Positions 8,952 to 17,725 are shown, counted from the first letter of the stretch. The stretch is DNA of 64,000 nt from Mycolicibacterium phlei (GCF_001583415.1 NZ_CP014475.1:868001-932000); one strand, 5' to 3'. Translations and numbers: made by a program. Notes: generated by a model from the letters alone, not told the origin.

Positions 8952-9728
8952 ATGGGACACGTGACGTCTGCACCGGTCAGCGAGCGCGGGCCCCGGCGCG
9001 CCATCCTGGGGCAACTGCCCAGGATGTACCGGCCCGACGGGTCCCCGATCCGGGTGCTGCTCGTCGACGACGAACGCGCGCTGACCAACCTGGTGAAGAT
9101 GGCGCTGCGCTACGAGGGCTGGGAGATCGACGTCGCGCACGACGCCGCCGAGGCCGTCGCCAAGTACCGCGCCGACACCCCGGACGTGCTGGTGCTCGAC
9201 ATCATGCTGCCGGACATGGACGGCCTGGAGGTGCTCGCGCGGATCCGCGCCGAGGGCACCTACACGCCGATCCTGTTCCTGACCGCGCGGGACTCCGTCG
9301 CCGACCGGGTCACCGGACTGACCGCCGGCGGCGACGACTACATGACCAAACCGTTCTCGCTGGAGGAACTCGTCGCCCGGTTGCGCGGCCTGCTGCGCCG
9401 GTCGGCGTACCTGACCCCGCCGGACGTCGAGACACTGACCGTCGGCGACCTGTTCCTCGACAGCGCCAGCCGGGAGGTGACCCGCGGCGGCGAACCGCTC
9501 TCGCTGACCTCGACCGAGTTCGAACTGCTCCGGTTCCTGATGCGCAACCCGCGTAAAGCGCTGAGCCGCAAAGAGATTCTCAAGCGGGTGTGGAACTACG
9601 ACTTCGGCGGCCGCTCCGGCATCGTGGATCTGTACGTGTCGTATCTGCGTAAGAAGGTCGACGCCGGTCGCGAGCCGATGATCCACACCGTGCGCGGTGT
9701 CGGATACATGCTCAGGCCGCCGGGATGA
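8952..9728 (+). CDS. OmpR-family response regulator (TrcR-like)
   Basis: 258 residues. The receiver domain has the acidic pair in LLVDDE, phospho-acceptor Asp83 (LVLDIMLPD), the T of LTARD and the conserved Lys in TKPFS. A C-terminal winged-helix (PhoB/OmpR type) DNA-binding domain ends with VRGVGYMLR. The ATG at 8952 is chosen; GTG 8961 is an alternative, and an upstream extension to 8919 has no support. The stop overlaps the sensor kinase start by ATGA, so both are made from one message. The pair resembles the TrcR/TrcS type, but orthology is not certain. Confidence 0.93.
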   Translation: MGHVTSAPVSERGPRRAILGQLPRMYRPDGSPIRVLLVDDERALTNLVKMALRYEGWEIDVAHDAAEAVAKYRADTPDVLVLDIMLPDMDGLEVLARIRAEGTYTPILFLTARDSVADRVTGLTAGGDDYMTKPFSLEELVARLRGLLRRSAYLTPPDVETLTVGDLFLDSASREVTRGGEPLSLTSTEFELLRFLMRNPRKALSRKEILKRVWNYDFGGRSGIVDLYVSYLRKKVDAGREPMIHTVRGVGYMLRPPG

Positions 9729-11224
9729 GACGCCGCTGGCAGAGCTGGTCGCTGCGCCGACAGCTCGTCGTCGGGGTGTCGACCGTCGTGGCGATCGCGC
9801 TGGTGACGTTCGGCTGGATGTCGGTGTGGAGCCTGCGGTCCTCAGTGCTCGGCATCCTCGACGCCCAGTTGACCACCAGCGCAGAGGGTTTCAGCCAGTC
9901 GGTGACGAAATACCGCACCACGCCCGGGGAGGACGGCCGGCTGCCCGCGCCGGGGGCGATGAAACCGCTCACCCACCTCATCGGACAGGCGCCCGACAAC
10001 GTCATCGCGCTGATCCAGGGCGGCCGGGTGGTCGACTCGGCCCACTTCGTCGACGGGGAGGCGGTCCCCGCCCCATCCGCCGTCGTCGACGCGATCGCGG
10101 CGATGTCGTGGAGCGGCACCGATCCGCACACCGTGAAGCTGCCCGAGCTGGGCTGGTACCGGATGATGAGCCGGCCCGGCGACGGCGACGAGATCATGGT
10201 GACCGGGGTGTCGCGGGCGCCCGCCTGGGAGGCGATGGTGCGCGAGACCGCGGTCGTGACGGGGCTGACGGTGATCGCGCTGCTGGTGACGGCGCTGAGC
10301 ACGGTTGCGATCGTGCGGTACGCGCTGCGCCCGCTGCGCCGCGTCGCCGCCACCGCCGCCGAGGTCGCCGCGCTGCCGCTGGACCGCGACCACCACACCA
10401 TCACCCCGCGGGTGGCCACCGGCGACACCGATCCCCGCACCGAGGTCGGCCTGGTCGGCGATACCCTCAACCGGCTGCTCGACCACGTCGAACGCGCGCT
10501 GGCCGACGTCGCGGCCTCCGACCGGCGGATGCGGCAGTTCATCACCGACGCCAGCCACGAGCTGCGCACCCCGCTGGCGGCGATCCACGGCTACGCCGAG
10601 CTGACCCGCCAGGACGCCGCGATCCTGCCCGAGACCACCGAGTACTCGCTGGCGCGCATCGAGGCCGAGGCGCAGCGGATGAACGCTCTGGTCGCCGACC
10701 TGCTGCTGCTGGCCCGGCTCGACGAGGGCCAGGACCTCGACCGCACCGACGTCGACCTCACCGACCTCGTCGTCGACGCCGTCAACGACGCCGCGGTGTC
10801 CGCGCCGACGCACCGCTGGCTCACCGACGTCCCCGACCAGCCGGTGTGGGTGCGCGGCGACCGGGCCCGGCTGCACCAGACGCTGGCCAACCTGCTGTCC
10901 AACGCGCGGGTGCACACTCCCGAAGGCACCACCGTGACGACGGCGGTGCGCACCGACGGCGGCGAGGTCGAGGTGACCGTCCGCGACGACGGCCCCGGAA
11001 TCGCCCCCGACCTGCTGCCGCATCTGTTCGAACGGTTCGTGCGCGCCGACCGGTCCCGGTCCCGCACGGCGGGCAGCTTCGGGCTGGGACTGTCGATCGC
11101 CGCCTCCATCGTCGAGGCGCACGGCGGCACCATCAAGGCCCAATCCCTTCCCGGTGCAACGATATTCAGCATCCGGTTGCCGACGGTCGCGGCGGCGGCG
11201 CGCGAACACGCGCGCGTGCGGTAA
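9725..11224 (+). CDS. Sensor histidine kinase (TrcS-like)
   Basis: 499 residues. N-terminal membrane helix (about 12-34), extracytoplasmic sensor region (35-175), second helix (about 178-200), HAMP linker, HisKA box SHELRTPLAAIHGY with His278 as phosphorylation site, then the HATPase domain with N box (NLLSNARVH), G1 (DDGPGI) and G2 (GLGLSIA). It should autophosphorylate and pass the phosphate to the OmpR-type regulator encoded immediately upstream, with which it shares a 4-bp ATGA overlap. The signal is unknown. Confidence 0.94.
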   Translation: MRRRWQSWSLRRQLVVGVSTVVAIALVTFGWMSVWSLRSSVLGILDAQLTTSAEGFSQSVTKYRTTPGEDGRLPAPGAMKPLTHLIGQAPDNVIALIQGGRVVDSAHFVDGEAVPAPSAVVDAIAAMSWSGTDPHTVKLPELGWYRMMSRPGDGDEIMVTGVSRAPAWEAMVRETAVVTGLTVIALLVTALSTVAIVRYALRPLRRVAATAAEVAALPLDRDHHTITPRVATGDTDPRTEVGLVGDTLNRLLDHVERALADVAASDRRMRQFITDASHELRTPLAAIHGYAELTRQDAAILPETTEYSLARIEAEAQRMNALVADLLLLARLDEGQDLDRTDVDLTDLVVDAVNDAAVSAPTHRWLTDVPDQPVWVRGDRARLHQTLANLLSNARVHTPEGTTVTTAVRTDGGEVEVTVRDDGPGIAPDLLPHLFERFVRADRSRSRTAGSFGLGLSIAASIVEAHGGTIKAQSLPGATIFSIRLPTVAAAAREHARVR

Positions 11225-11321
11225 CGCGAACCCGCCGTCGCGCGCGGTGTTCCGGGGGTACGGTTGGTTACCTCCGGGAGGTCGAAACCACGCGCCGCCC
11301 GGGCCGCCCCACCACGAGGGG

Positions 11322-12308
11322 GTGATCCGCTTGGTCGGTCACGTCCACGTGCCCCGGCGCTCTTATGTCGAGATCGCCGATCCGGCGAGCGCCGAAGAAT
11401 TCCTCCAGCACGCCTACGGCACCCGGTTGCGGTTGAGCCGCGGACACGCCCTCGGTGCACCCGGCCGGTTCCTGGTACACGCGCGGACGTCGGTCGGCCC
11501 CTTCGCGATCGAGGACATCCGGGTGGCGGGGGAGGTGCGGGTGACGTCGGACCCGCTGAACCGGGTGGCGCTGGTGCTGCCCCGCGGCGGCCGGCTGCGC
11601 AGCGAGTGCGGACGCGACGCCGCCGAGGCGGCGCCCGGTGAGGTCGCGGTGGTCGCCCAGCCGGACGCGCCGTATCTGGCCACCACGCTCGATCTGCACA
11701 CCACCTCGGTCCTGCTCGAGTCGCGGGTGCTCGCCGAGGTGGCCACCGGGCTGCCCGCCGCCAACGCACAGATCCACTTCGGCGCCCTGGCCGTGCCCGA
11801 CCCGGCGGCCACCCGGATGCTGCGCGACACCGTCGCCTACGTCCGCGACGTGATCCTGCCCGACGACGTCATGGCCACCCCGCTGGTGCTCGGCCAGGCG
11901 GCGCGGCTGCTGGCCGCGGTCACGTTGTCGACGTTCCCGAACTCGTTCACGGCGAAGTCCGCGCCGTGTGACCGCACCGACCATCAGCCCGTATTACTGC
12001 GCCGCGCAATCGAGTTCATGGACAGCAACGTCGCCAACGACATCGCGCTGGCCGACATCGCCGACGCGGTGCACGTGACCCCGCGCGCGGTGCAGTACAT
12101 GTTCCGGCGGCATCTGCAGACCACGCCGCTGCAGTATCTGCGCCGGCTGCGGCTGCACTACGCACACCAGGAGCTGCAGGCCGCCGACCGGGCGAACACC
12201 ACCGTCACCGCGATCGCCGCGCGCTGGGGCTTCGCCCACACCGGCCGGTTCGCGGTGATGTACCGCGAGGTCTACGGCTGCAGCCCGCAGGACACGCTGC
12301 GCGGCTGA
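11322..12308 (+). CDS. AraC-family transcriptional regulator
   Basis: About 328 residues: an N-terminal AraC-binding-like (cupin-related) domain of about 200 residues and a C-terminal double HTH (LADIADAVHVTPRAVQYMF and IAARWGFAHTGRFAVMY, ending GCSPQDTLR). The start is uncertain. GTG 11322 follows directly after GAGGGG with no spacing, whereas TTG 11331 would place the same purine run 8-9 nt upstream and may be the real start. Its TGA abuts the stop of the convergent LLM gene (TGATCA). The upstream 98 bp hold a 13-bp near-palindrome at 11270-11282 that could be a terminator of the kinase operon or an operator. The target is unknown; genes of this type often regulate neighbouring metabolism. 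Confidence 0.85.
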   Translation: MIRLVGHVHVPRRSYVEIADPASAEEFLQHAYGTRLRLSRGHALGAPGRFLVHARTSVGPFAIEDIRVAGEVRVTSDPLNRVALVLPRGGRLRSECGRDAAEAAPGEVAVVAQPDAPYLATTLDLHTTSVLLESRVLAEVATGLPAANAQIHFGALAVPDPAATRMLRDTVAYVRDVILPDDVMATPLVLGQAARLLAAVTLSTFPNSFTAKSAPCDRTDHQPVLLRRAIEFMDSNVANDIALADIADAVHVTPRAVQYMFRRHLQTTPLQYLRRLRLHYAHQELQAADRANTTVTAIAARWGFAHTGRFAVMYREVYGCSPQDTLRG

Positions 12309-13175
12309 TCAGAGCTTGTGGATGACGTGCTCGGCGAACTGCTCGAGGTTGCGGATCTTGGTCTCCAGCGGTTCGGGGTCCGGGCCGTTGATGTAGGGGA
12401 TCCGGAAGCCGACGATCACGTCGGTGACGCCCTTGTCCTCCAGCCGCTTGATGCCGTCGAGGGTGTAGGCGTCGGCGGAGATGACGTGGATCTCGAACGG
12501 TCCGGTCCGGCCCTCCTCCTCGCGGTACCGCTGCAGCTTGGCCAGCAGCTGGTCGAGCTCCTCGGGATCGCCGCCGCCGTGCATCCAGCCGTCGTTGCGG
12601 GCCGCGCGGCGCAGCGCGGCGTCGGCGTGGCCGCCGATCAGGATCGGGATCGGCTGCGTCGGCGCCGGGGTCATCTTGGTCTTGGGGATGTCGTAGAACT
12701 CGCCGTGGAACTCGAAGTAGTCGCCGGTGGTCAGGCCGCGGATGATCTCGATGCACTCGTCCATGCGCTTCCCGCGCTTGGCGAACGGCACGTCGAGCAG
12801 CTCGTAGTCCTCCGGCCACGGGCTGGTGCCCACGCCCAGGCCGAGCCGGTTGCCGAACAGCGCGGCCAGCGAGCCGGCCTGCTTGGCCACCAGGGCGGGC
12901 GGGCGGATCGGCAGCTTGAGCACGAAGAAGTTGAACCGCAGCCGCGTCGTGGCCGCGCTCAGCGCGCCGGCCAGCACGAACGCCTCGATGAAGGGTTTGC
13001 CGTCGAGGAACTCGCGGTTGCCGTCCGGGGTGTAGGGATACTTCGAATCCGACTCGAACGGGTAGGCGAGGCTGTCGGCGATCGTCATCGCGTGGTATCC
13101 CGCCGCCTCCGCGGCCTGCGCCAGCGGAATGTAGTAGGTGGGATCGGTCATGGCTTCGGCATAGGTGAACCGCAC
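12309..13175 (-). CDS. LLM-class F420-dependent oxidoreductase (Rv0940c-like)
   Basis: 288-residue luciferase-like TIM-barrel enzyme of the F420-dependent group, with typical segments ALSAATTRLRF, LVAKQAGSLAALF and GVGTSPWPEDY. By position and sequence it corresponds to M. tuberculosis Rv0940c. The substrate is unknown. GTG start at 13175. A perfect KstR-type operator lies 10 bp upstream of the start (13186-13199), pointing to control by the cholesterol-catabolism repressor and hence to a sterol-derived or co-induced substrate (inference). Confidence 0.88.
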   Translation of the reverse strand: MRFTYAEAMTDPTYYIPLAQAAEAAGYHAMTIADSLAYPFESDSKYPYTPDGNREFLDGKPFIEAFVLAGALSAATTRLRFNFFVLKLPIRPPALVAKQAGSLAALFGNRLGLGVGTSPWPEDYELLDVPFAKRGKRMDECIEIIRGLTTGDYFEFHGEFYDIPKTKMTPAPTQPIPILIGGHADAALRRAARNDGWMHGGGDPEELDQLLAKLQRYREEEGRTGPFEIHVISADAYTLDGIKRLEDKGVTDVIVGFRIPYINGPDPEPLETKIRNLEQFAEHVIHKL

Positions 13176-13185
13176 GGGGCCATAC

Positions 13186-13199
13186 TAGAACGTGTTCTA
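13186..13199. promoter_or_regulatory. KstR-type operator
   Basis: TAGAACGTGTTCTA matches the TNNAACNNGTTNNA consensus of the TetR-family sterol repressor KstR. The inverted repeat extends to 7-bp arms (13184-13190 and 13195-13201). It sits 10 bp before the GTG of the LLM gene (13175), where it would cover the promoter. Confidence 0.75.
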
Positions 13200-13240
13200 G
13201 TCGCGGGTTTGGCGATTGGCCGGACGGGAATCGCTTCCCG

Positions 13241-13513
13241 GTGAGCGCAGCATCGAAAGCCCTGTACAAACCGCTGTCCATCGCCACCGGCGTGGCCGGC
13301 GGACTGCTGGCGAGCAAGATCTTCACCGAGGTCTGGCAGCGGGTCAGCCCCGACGACCAGGAACCGCCCGAACCGCGCGACCTGACGCGCTCCACCCGGG
13401 AGGCGCTGATCGCCGCCGCGGTGCAGGGGCTGATCTTCGGTCTGGTGCGGGCCGCGGTCGACCGCGCGGGCGCCAAGAGCTACCGCGCGCTGACCCACGA
13501 GGACCCGCGTTAG
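13241..13513 (+). CDS. DUF4235 small membrane protein
   Basis: 90 residues with two hydrophobic segments (about 13-29 and 55-75, the latter AAVQGLIFGLVRAA) separated by an acidic/Pro-rich loop; this fits the DUF4235 actinobacterial membrane family. No function is known. GTG start. It is divergent from the LLM gene and so shares the intergenic region that carries the KstR-type box, which may affect it too. The last 4 bp overlap the end of the convergent DUF4873 gene. Confidence 0.8.
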   Translation: MSAASKALYKPLSIATGVAGGLLASKIFTEVWQRVSPDDQEPPEPRDLTRSTREALIAAAVQGLIFGLVRAAVDRAGAKSYRALTHEDPR

Positions 13514-13773
13514 ACCTCGAACGGGGGAGCGCCGACCCCGGCGACGGTGTGGGTGCCCCACGGGGTGAGCTCGGTGAGCCGGCCGTCGGCGACGCGCTCA
13601 CCGACCGCGATGCGCACCGGGTGGGGCAGTCGCAGACCCGCATCGATGCCGTAAACCGTTCCGCGCCAGTGGTATCGGCCGTCGATCGGGTCGAGATGCC
13701 CGGTCAGCCGGACCCGCACGGCCCGGTCGTCATCCCTGATCTGCGCACAGGCGGGGCCCTCGTAGCCGGTCAT
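13510..13773 (-). CDS. DUF4873 domain protein
   Basis: 87 residues of predicted beta-rich sequence (VRVRLTGHLDPIDGRYHWRG) typical of DUF4873, a domain often found attached to or beside flavin or diiron oxygenases. Start ATG 13773 overlaps the stop of the upstream diiron protein gene (ATGA), so translation is coupled. A role as accessory or lid domain for that enzyme is inferred from this pairing; nothing in the sequence shows catalysis. Confidence 0.78.
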   Translation of the reverse strand: MTGYEGPACAQIRDDDRAVRVRLTGHLDPIDGRYHWRGTVYGIDAGLRLPHPVRIAVGERVADGRLTELTPWGTHTVAGVGAPPFEV

Positions 13774-14681
13774 GCCGGCAGGAACCCGCTGCGCCGCCAC
13801 ATCCGCCGGGCGATCGGGCCGAGCAGCCCGACCTCGTCGAGAAACGCTGCCAGCGGCGCGAATCCGTCGATCTGGGTGCGGCGTCGGTGCGCGCTGCCGC
13901 GCGCCATGCGCCGGGCCGCCTTCGCGTCCAGCCCGACGCGCTGGTAGGGCACCTTGTTGGTGAATAGGAAGCGGAACAGGTAGCCGCCCAGTCCGTTGAC
14001 GTTGGCCAGCACGAACCTCGGCAGCCTGCGCATGCCCGGGACCCGCTTGCGCAGTCCGTCGCGGGCGAACTGGATGTGGCGGGCCTCCTCGGTGACGTGG
14101 ATGCGCATCAACCGCTGCACGAGCGGCTGCAGTTCGTCGTCGTCCATCATCTGGCGCTGCAGCGAGTCGAAGATCTCCTCGCCGATCAGCGCGGCCACCC
14201 ACAGCGCCGCGCCCTGGAACGCGAACGGCAGCGCGTTGATGATGACGCGCTGATACCACTTGGGCCACACCGGTTTCGCCCCGACCCGGGCGATCGCCTT
14301 TCCGAACATCACCATATGCCGGGTCTCGTCGCCGAGCTCGGTCAGCTCGTAGTGCACCGCACTTCGGGTCGGGTCCTGGTGCATCATCTTGCGCAGCAGC
14401 GCCTGGTTGAGGATGTTCTCGAACCAGATGCCCGCCGACAGCGTGTTGACCAGCTCCTGGCGGGACAGCTCGATCTGCTGTTCGCGGGTCATCGCGTCCC
14501 ACAGCGGTGTGCCGTACAGCGAGACGACCTTCGGCGGCAGGAAGAACTTGTCCGGATCCAGCGGCGCGTCCCAGTCGATGTCGACCACCGGGGCGTAGGA
14601 GCGCTTCACCGAACCGTTGAGCAGACGCTCGGCGAACGCGTCGCGGACAGGTGCGGAACTGGTCATCGCGGAACTGGTCAT
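13770..14681 (-). CDS. AurF-like diiron oxygenase / ferritin-like metal-dependent protein
   Basis: 303 residues. A ferritin-like four-helix bundle supplies candidate iron ligands: Glu89 (WFENIL), Glu119 and His122 (DETRHM), Glu168/169 (GEEIFD), and Glu199 plus His202 (TEEARH). This fits the AurF/p-aminobenzoate N-oxygenase-like family. Substrate unknown. Two in-frame ATGs (14681 and 14666) result from a 15-bp tandem duplication at the start. A good SigA-type promoter lies upstream, and DUF4873 is translationally coupled downstream. Confidence 0.85.
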   Translation of the reverse strand: MTSSAMTSSAPVRDAFAERLLNGSVKRSYAPVVDIDWDAPLDPDKFFLPPKVVSLYGTPLWDAMTREQQIELSRQELVNTLSAGIWFENILNQALLRKMMHQDPTRSAVHYELTELGDETRHMVMFGKAIARVGAKPVWPKWYQRVIINALPFAFQGAALWVAALIGEEIFDSLQRQMMDDDELQPLVQRLMRIHVTEEARHIQFARDGLRKRVPGMRRLPRFVLANVNGLGGYLFRFLFTNKVPYQRVGLDAKAARRMARGSAHRRRTQIDGFAPLAAFLDEVGLLGPIARRMWRRSGFLPA

Positions 14682-14682
14682 C
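14653..14682. repeat. 15-bp tandem duplication over a start codon
   Basis: Two perfect adjacent copies of a 15-bp unit (14653-14667, 14668-14682) duplicate the first five codons of the diiron protein (MTSSA twice) and give it two in-frame ATGs. Confidence 0.9.
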
Positions 14683-14711
14683 GTTGACGTCCCTTCGTCG
14701 CGGGTGCTCCC

Positions 14712-14740
14712 ACGGTAAGCAGCGACGATGCTCTAGTCAA
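14712..14740 (-). promoter_or_regulatory. SigA-type promoter of the diiron protein gene
   Basis: On the minus strand TTGACT (14740-14735), a 17-bp spacer and TACCGT (14717-14712) form a near-ideal housekeeping promoter. The predicted transcription start at about 14705 leaves a 24-nt leader before ATG 14681. Confidence 0.7.
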
Positions 14741-14810
14741 TACCTCCGGTACCGGGTACTTGGGGTATCGCTGTCGGGGACCGGACGCGGCTGGCGGCAT
14801 ACTCACGGGC

Positions 14811-15560
14811 GTGACCCGCCACATCCACGTCATCGGGATCGGCGCCGGTGACCCGGACTACGTCACCGCGCAGGCCGTCGCGGCGCTCAACGACACCCAG
14901 GTGTTCTTCGCGATGGACAAGGGCGCCGTCAAGGACGACCTGGTCGCGCTGCGCCGCCAGATCTGCGAGCGGTTCATCCGGGAACCCGGCTACCGGTTCG
15001 TCGAGCTGACCGATCCGGAGCGGGTGCGCACCGTCCCCGACAGCCCGGCCTACCGGCAGGCCGTCGCCGACTGGCACGACGCCCGCGCCCGGGTGTGGGC
15101 CGACGCGATCAGCACCGAACTCGGGCCCGACGGCGTCGGGGCCTTCCTGGCGTGGGGCGACCCGTCGCTGTATGACAGCACGCTGCGGATCCTGGAGAAG
15201 GTCTGTGAGCACGTCGAGTTCACCTACGACGTCATCCCCGGCATCACCGCGGTGCAGGCGCTGACCGCACGGCACCGCATCCCGCTCAACGACGTCGGCG
15301 AGCCGGTACTGCTCACCACCGGCCGCCGGCTGCGCGAGGACGGGCTGACCGGATCGGCGGTGGTGATGCTCGACGCCGACTGCTCGTTTCAGACCTGCCC
15401 GCCCGAGACCCGCATCTGGTGGGGCGCCTACCTCGGTACCCCCGACGAGCTGCTGGTGGCCGGGACGGTCGGCGAGGTCGGTGACCAGATCGCATCGCTG
15501 CGCGCCGAGGCCCGCGCCCGGCACGGCTGGATCATGGACACCTACCTGCTGCGCGCCTAG
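14811..15560 (+). CDS. cobF: Precorrin-6A synthase (deacetylating) CobF
   Basis: 249-residue S-adenosylmethionine-dependent methyltransferase of the tetrapyrrole methylase family (GIGAGDPDYVT near the N-terminus, AWGDPSLYDS in the middle, PGITAVQAL). It methylates C-1 of precorrin-5 with loss of the acetyl group in aerobic cobalamin synthesis. GTG 14811 is chosen; a CATACT element at 14798-14803 would give an almost leaderless mRNA. The gene stands alone rather than in a cob operon. M. tuberculosis is known to lack cobF, so this species should have the complete step. The stop abuts the convergent LLM gene in a CCTAGCTAGG palindrome. Confidence 0.93.
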   Translation: MTRHIHVIGIGAGDPDYVTAQAVAALNDTQVFFAMDKGAVKDDLVALRRQICERFIREPGYRFVELTDPERVRTVPDSPAYRQAVADWHDARARVWADAISTELGPDGVGAFLAWGDPSLYDSTLRILEKVCEHVEFTYDVIPGITAVQALTARHRIPLNDVGEPVLLTTGRRLREDGLTGSAVVMLDADCSFQTCPPETRIWWGAYLGTPDELLVAGTVGEVGDQIASLRAEARARHGWIMDTYLLRA

Positions 15561-16835
15561 CTAGGCGGTGGCGCCGGCCGGGTTGCGGCCCGGCACCGCC
15601 AGCCCGAAGTGCTCGCGCAGCGTGGTGCCGTCGTACTCGGTGCGGAACAGCCCGCGCCGCTGCAGGATCGGCACCACCTGCTCCATGAAGTCCTCGGTTC
15701 CCTTGGGGTGCAACGGAACCAGGATGTTGAACCCGTCGGCGGCACCGGCCCGGAACCAGCGCTCCAGCTCGTCGGCGATCTGCTCGGCCGAGCCCGCGAT
15801 GGTCCAGTGCACGTTGCGCAGACCCTTCTCCACCTTGATCGCCAGCTGGCGGATCGTCAGGTTCTCGTCGCGCACCCACGCCTTGAGGCGGTTGAGCCGG
15901 CTCTGCCCGTCCTTCCACCGGCTGTGGTCGGGGAACAGCTCCGTCGGGAACGGGGCGTCGAGGTCGTAGCCGGAGAAGTCGGCGCCCAACTCCTCGGCGA
16001 GCTGACCGATCACGTCGATGTTCTTGATCGCCAGATCCTCCAGCTCGGCCTCCAGCGCCTTGCCCTCGGCCTCGGTGGAGCCGACGTAGGGCACCACGCC
16101 GGGCAGGATCTTCACCGCGCCCTCGCCGCGGCCCAGCCGGCGGGCGCGCGCCTTCACATCGGTGTAGAACTCCAGCCCGTTGGGGATGTTCGACGACCCG
16201 GTGTAGACCGCCTCGGCCCGCTGCGCGGCCATCTCCCGGCCCCGGTCCGACGCCCCCGCCTGCACCAGCACCGGATGCCCCTGCGGCGTGGGCGGAATCG
16301 GCAGCCGGCCGGACACGTCGAAGAACCGGCCGTGGTGGTCGACGTAGTCGCCGGCCCACAGCGCGGTGACGACGTCGACGAACTCGCCCGCGCGGTCGTA
16401 GCGCAGCTCGAAGTCGGGGTGGCTGTCGTAGCCGAAGTTGCGGGCGATCACGTCGCCGGAGGAGGTCACGAAGTTCATCCCGACCCGGCCGCCGGACAGG
16501 TGGTCCAGCGACGCGAACCGCAGCGCGACGTCGTAGGGATCGTTATAGGTCGTCGACACCGTGCCGATCAACCCGATGTTCGTGGTGCGCGCGGCCAGCG
16601 CGCCGAGCAGCGTCAAAGGCTCGTTGCTCATCGCCAGTGGCTCGCGCTCGCTGTAGACCTTCGGGCTGTCGGCCAGGAACACCGCGTCCAGCTTCGCCTT
16701 CTCGGCGGCCTGCACGATCCGGGTGTAGTACGGCAGCTTCCACACCTCGGTCGGTTGTGCGGTGTCGTGCCGCCACGCCGCGCGGTGGAAACCGATACCG
16801 CGCAGGTTCAGGTTGAGGTGCATGCGCTTGGTCAC
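15561..16835 (-). CDS. FMN-dependent LLM monooxygenase, NtaA/SnaA/DszA family
   Basis: 424 residues, the length usual for the NtaA/SnaA/DszA(SoxA) group, with typical segments AVFLADSP, GRVGMNFVTSS and HPVLVQAGASDRGREMAA. These enzymes take reduced FMN from a separate reductase and oxidise sulfones, nitrilotriacetate or related compounds. It is the last gene of the 12-gene operon and overlaps the preceding LLM gene by GTGA. With two DszC-like proteins and a flavin-reductase-like protein in the same operon, it is a candidate for C-S (or C-N) bond cleavage; the real substrate is unknown. Confidence 0.88.
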   Translation of the reverse strand: MTKRMHLNLNLRGIGFHRAAWRHDTAQPTEVWKLPYYTRIVQAAEKAKLDAVFLADSPKVYSEREPLAMSNEPLTLLGALAARTTNIGLIGTVSTTYNDPYDVALRFASLDHLSGGRVGMNFVTSSGDVIARNFGYDSHPDFELRYDRAGEFVDVVTALWAGDYVDHHGRFFDVSGRLPIPPTPQGHPVLVQAGASDRGREMAAQRAEAVYTGSSNIPNGLEFYTDVKARARRLGRGEGAVKILPGVVPYVGSTEAEGKALEAELEDLAIKNIDVIGQLAEELGADFSGYDLDAPFPTELFPDHSRWKDGQSRLNRLKAWVRDENLTIRQLAIKVEKGLRNVHWTIAGSAEQIADELERWFRAGAADGFNILVPLHPKGTEDFMEQVVPILQRRGLFRTEYDGTTLREHFGLAVPGRNPAGATA

Positions 16836-17725
16836 GGCAGGACTCCCACAGGTTCAGCGGCGGCCAGGCCCAGATGACCGCGCAGGGTCGATGATTCGTG
16901 CGCGTCGCGTGCGGCACCGAGGTCGCGCAGCCGGGGCAGCACTGCGGTGACGAACTGTGCGGTGTCGCTCTCGGTCAGCCGCAGCACATAGCCGTCGACC
17001 TCACCGTCGGCGACCGCCTGGGCCAGTTGGTCGGCGTCGGGCAGGCCGGTGACGACCCGCAGGGTCAGCGGCACCCCGGGCACCCGGGTGTGCGCCACCG
17101 CGACATCGGCGTGGCCGCGGGCGAACTCCGCGGCGGCGGCGTCGTTTCCGACGTGCGCGAACAGCGGGGGATGCAGCTGCGGGCTGCGCGGCAGGTTCAG
17201 CGGTCCGGCCACCCGGAAGAACTCGCCCTCGTGCTCGATCGGGTGCAGCCGCGTCTCGTCGACGTAGACACCGGACACCTTGTCGGCCACCACTGCATCG
17301 GATTCCCAGCTCTCCCAGAGCTTGTGCAGCACGTCGGTGAACTCCGCGGCGCGCGCCCAGCGGCGGCCCTCCGGGGTGGTCGCCGGGTGCAGGGCGGGGT
17401 CGGAGTCCTCGGCCGCGGCCACCAGCCACCAGCCCGCCCGGCCCACCGACAGGTTGTCCAGGGTGTTGACCACGCGCGCGGTGTTGTACGGGGCGACATA
17501 CTGAGCGGAGGTGGTGATCACCAGCCCGATGCGGCTGGTGCGGGCGGCCAGGTTGGCCGCCAGCGTGGTGGGCTCGACGGGCACGTCGGGACCGGGCGCG
17601 GGCGCGACCACCGCGTCCAGCGCCGCCTGCTCGGCGAGTTCGGTCGTGCGGTAGAGCCACGAAAGATCCTGGTGCCCTTCGGGTTGCGGTTGCAGCAGCA
17701 GGTGTGCTGGTCGGTTACCGGTCAT
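16832..17725 (-). CDS. LLM-family flavin oxidoreductase, short form
   Basis: 297 residues of a luciferase-like fold (LAARTSRIGLVITTS, VNTLDNLSVGRAGWWLV). It is about 100 residues shorter than its downstream neighbour, mainly in the C-terminal half. It starts at ATG 17725 inside the stop of the DszC-like gene (ATGA) and ends inside the start of the next LLM gene. It may form a heteromeric partner of that enzyme or be a separate oxidase of the same pathway (inference). Confidence 0.8.
   Translation of the reverse strand: MTGNRPAHLLLQPQPEGHQDLSWLYRTTELAEQAALDAVVAPAPGPDVPVEPTTLAANLAARTSRIGLVITTSAQYVAPYNTARVVNTLDNLSVGRAGWWLVAAAEDSDPALHPATTPEGRRWARAAEFTDVLHKLWESWESDAVVADKVSGVYVDETRLHPIEHEGEFFRVAGPLNLPRSPQLHPPLFAHVGNDAAAAEFARGHADVAVAHTRVPGVPLTLRVVTGLPDADQLAQAVADGEVDGYVLRLTESDTAQFVTAVLPRLRDLGAARDAHESSTLRGHLGLAAAEPVGVLP

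Noticed and set aside
11270..11282. 13-bp near-palindrome ACCTCC-G-GGAGGT as a defined operator
   Set aside because: Short, GC-rich and equally explained as a weak hairpin after the sensor kinase gene; mentioned only with the AraC gene.
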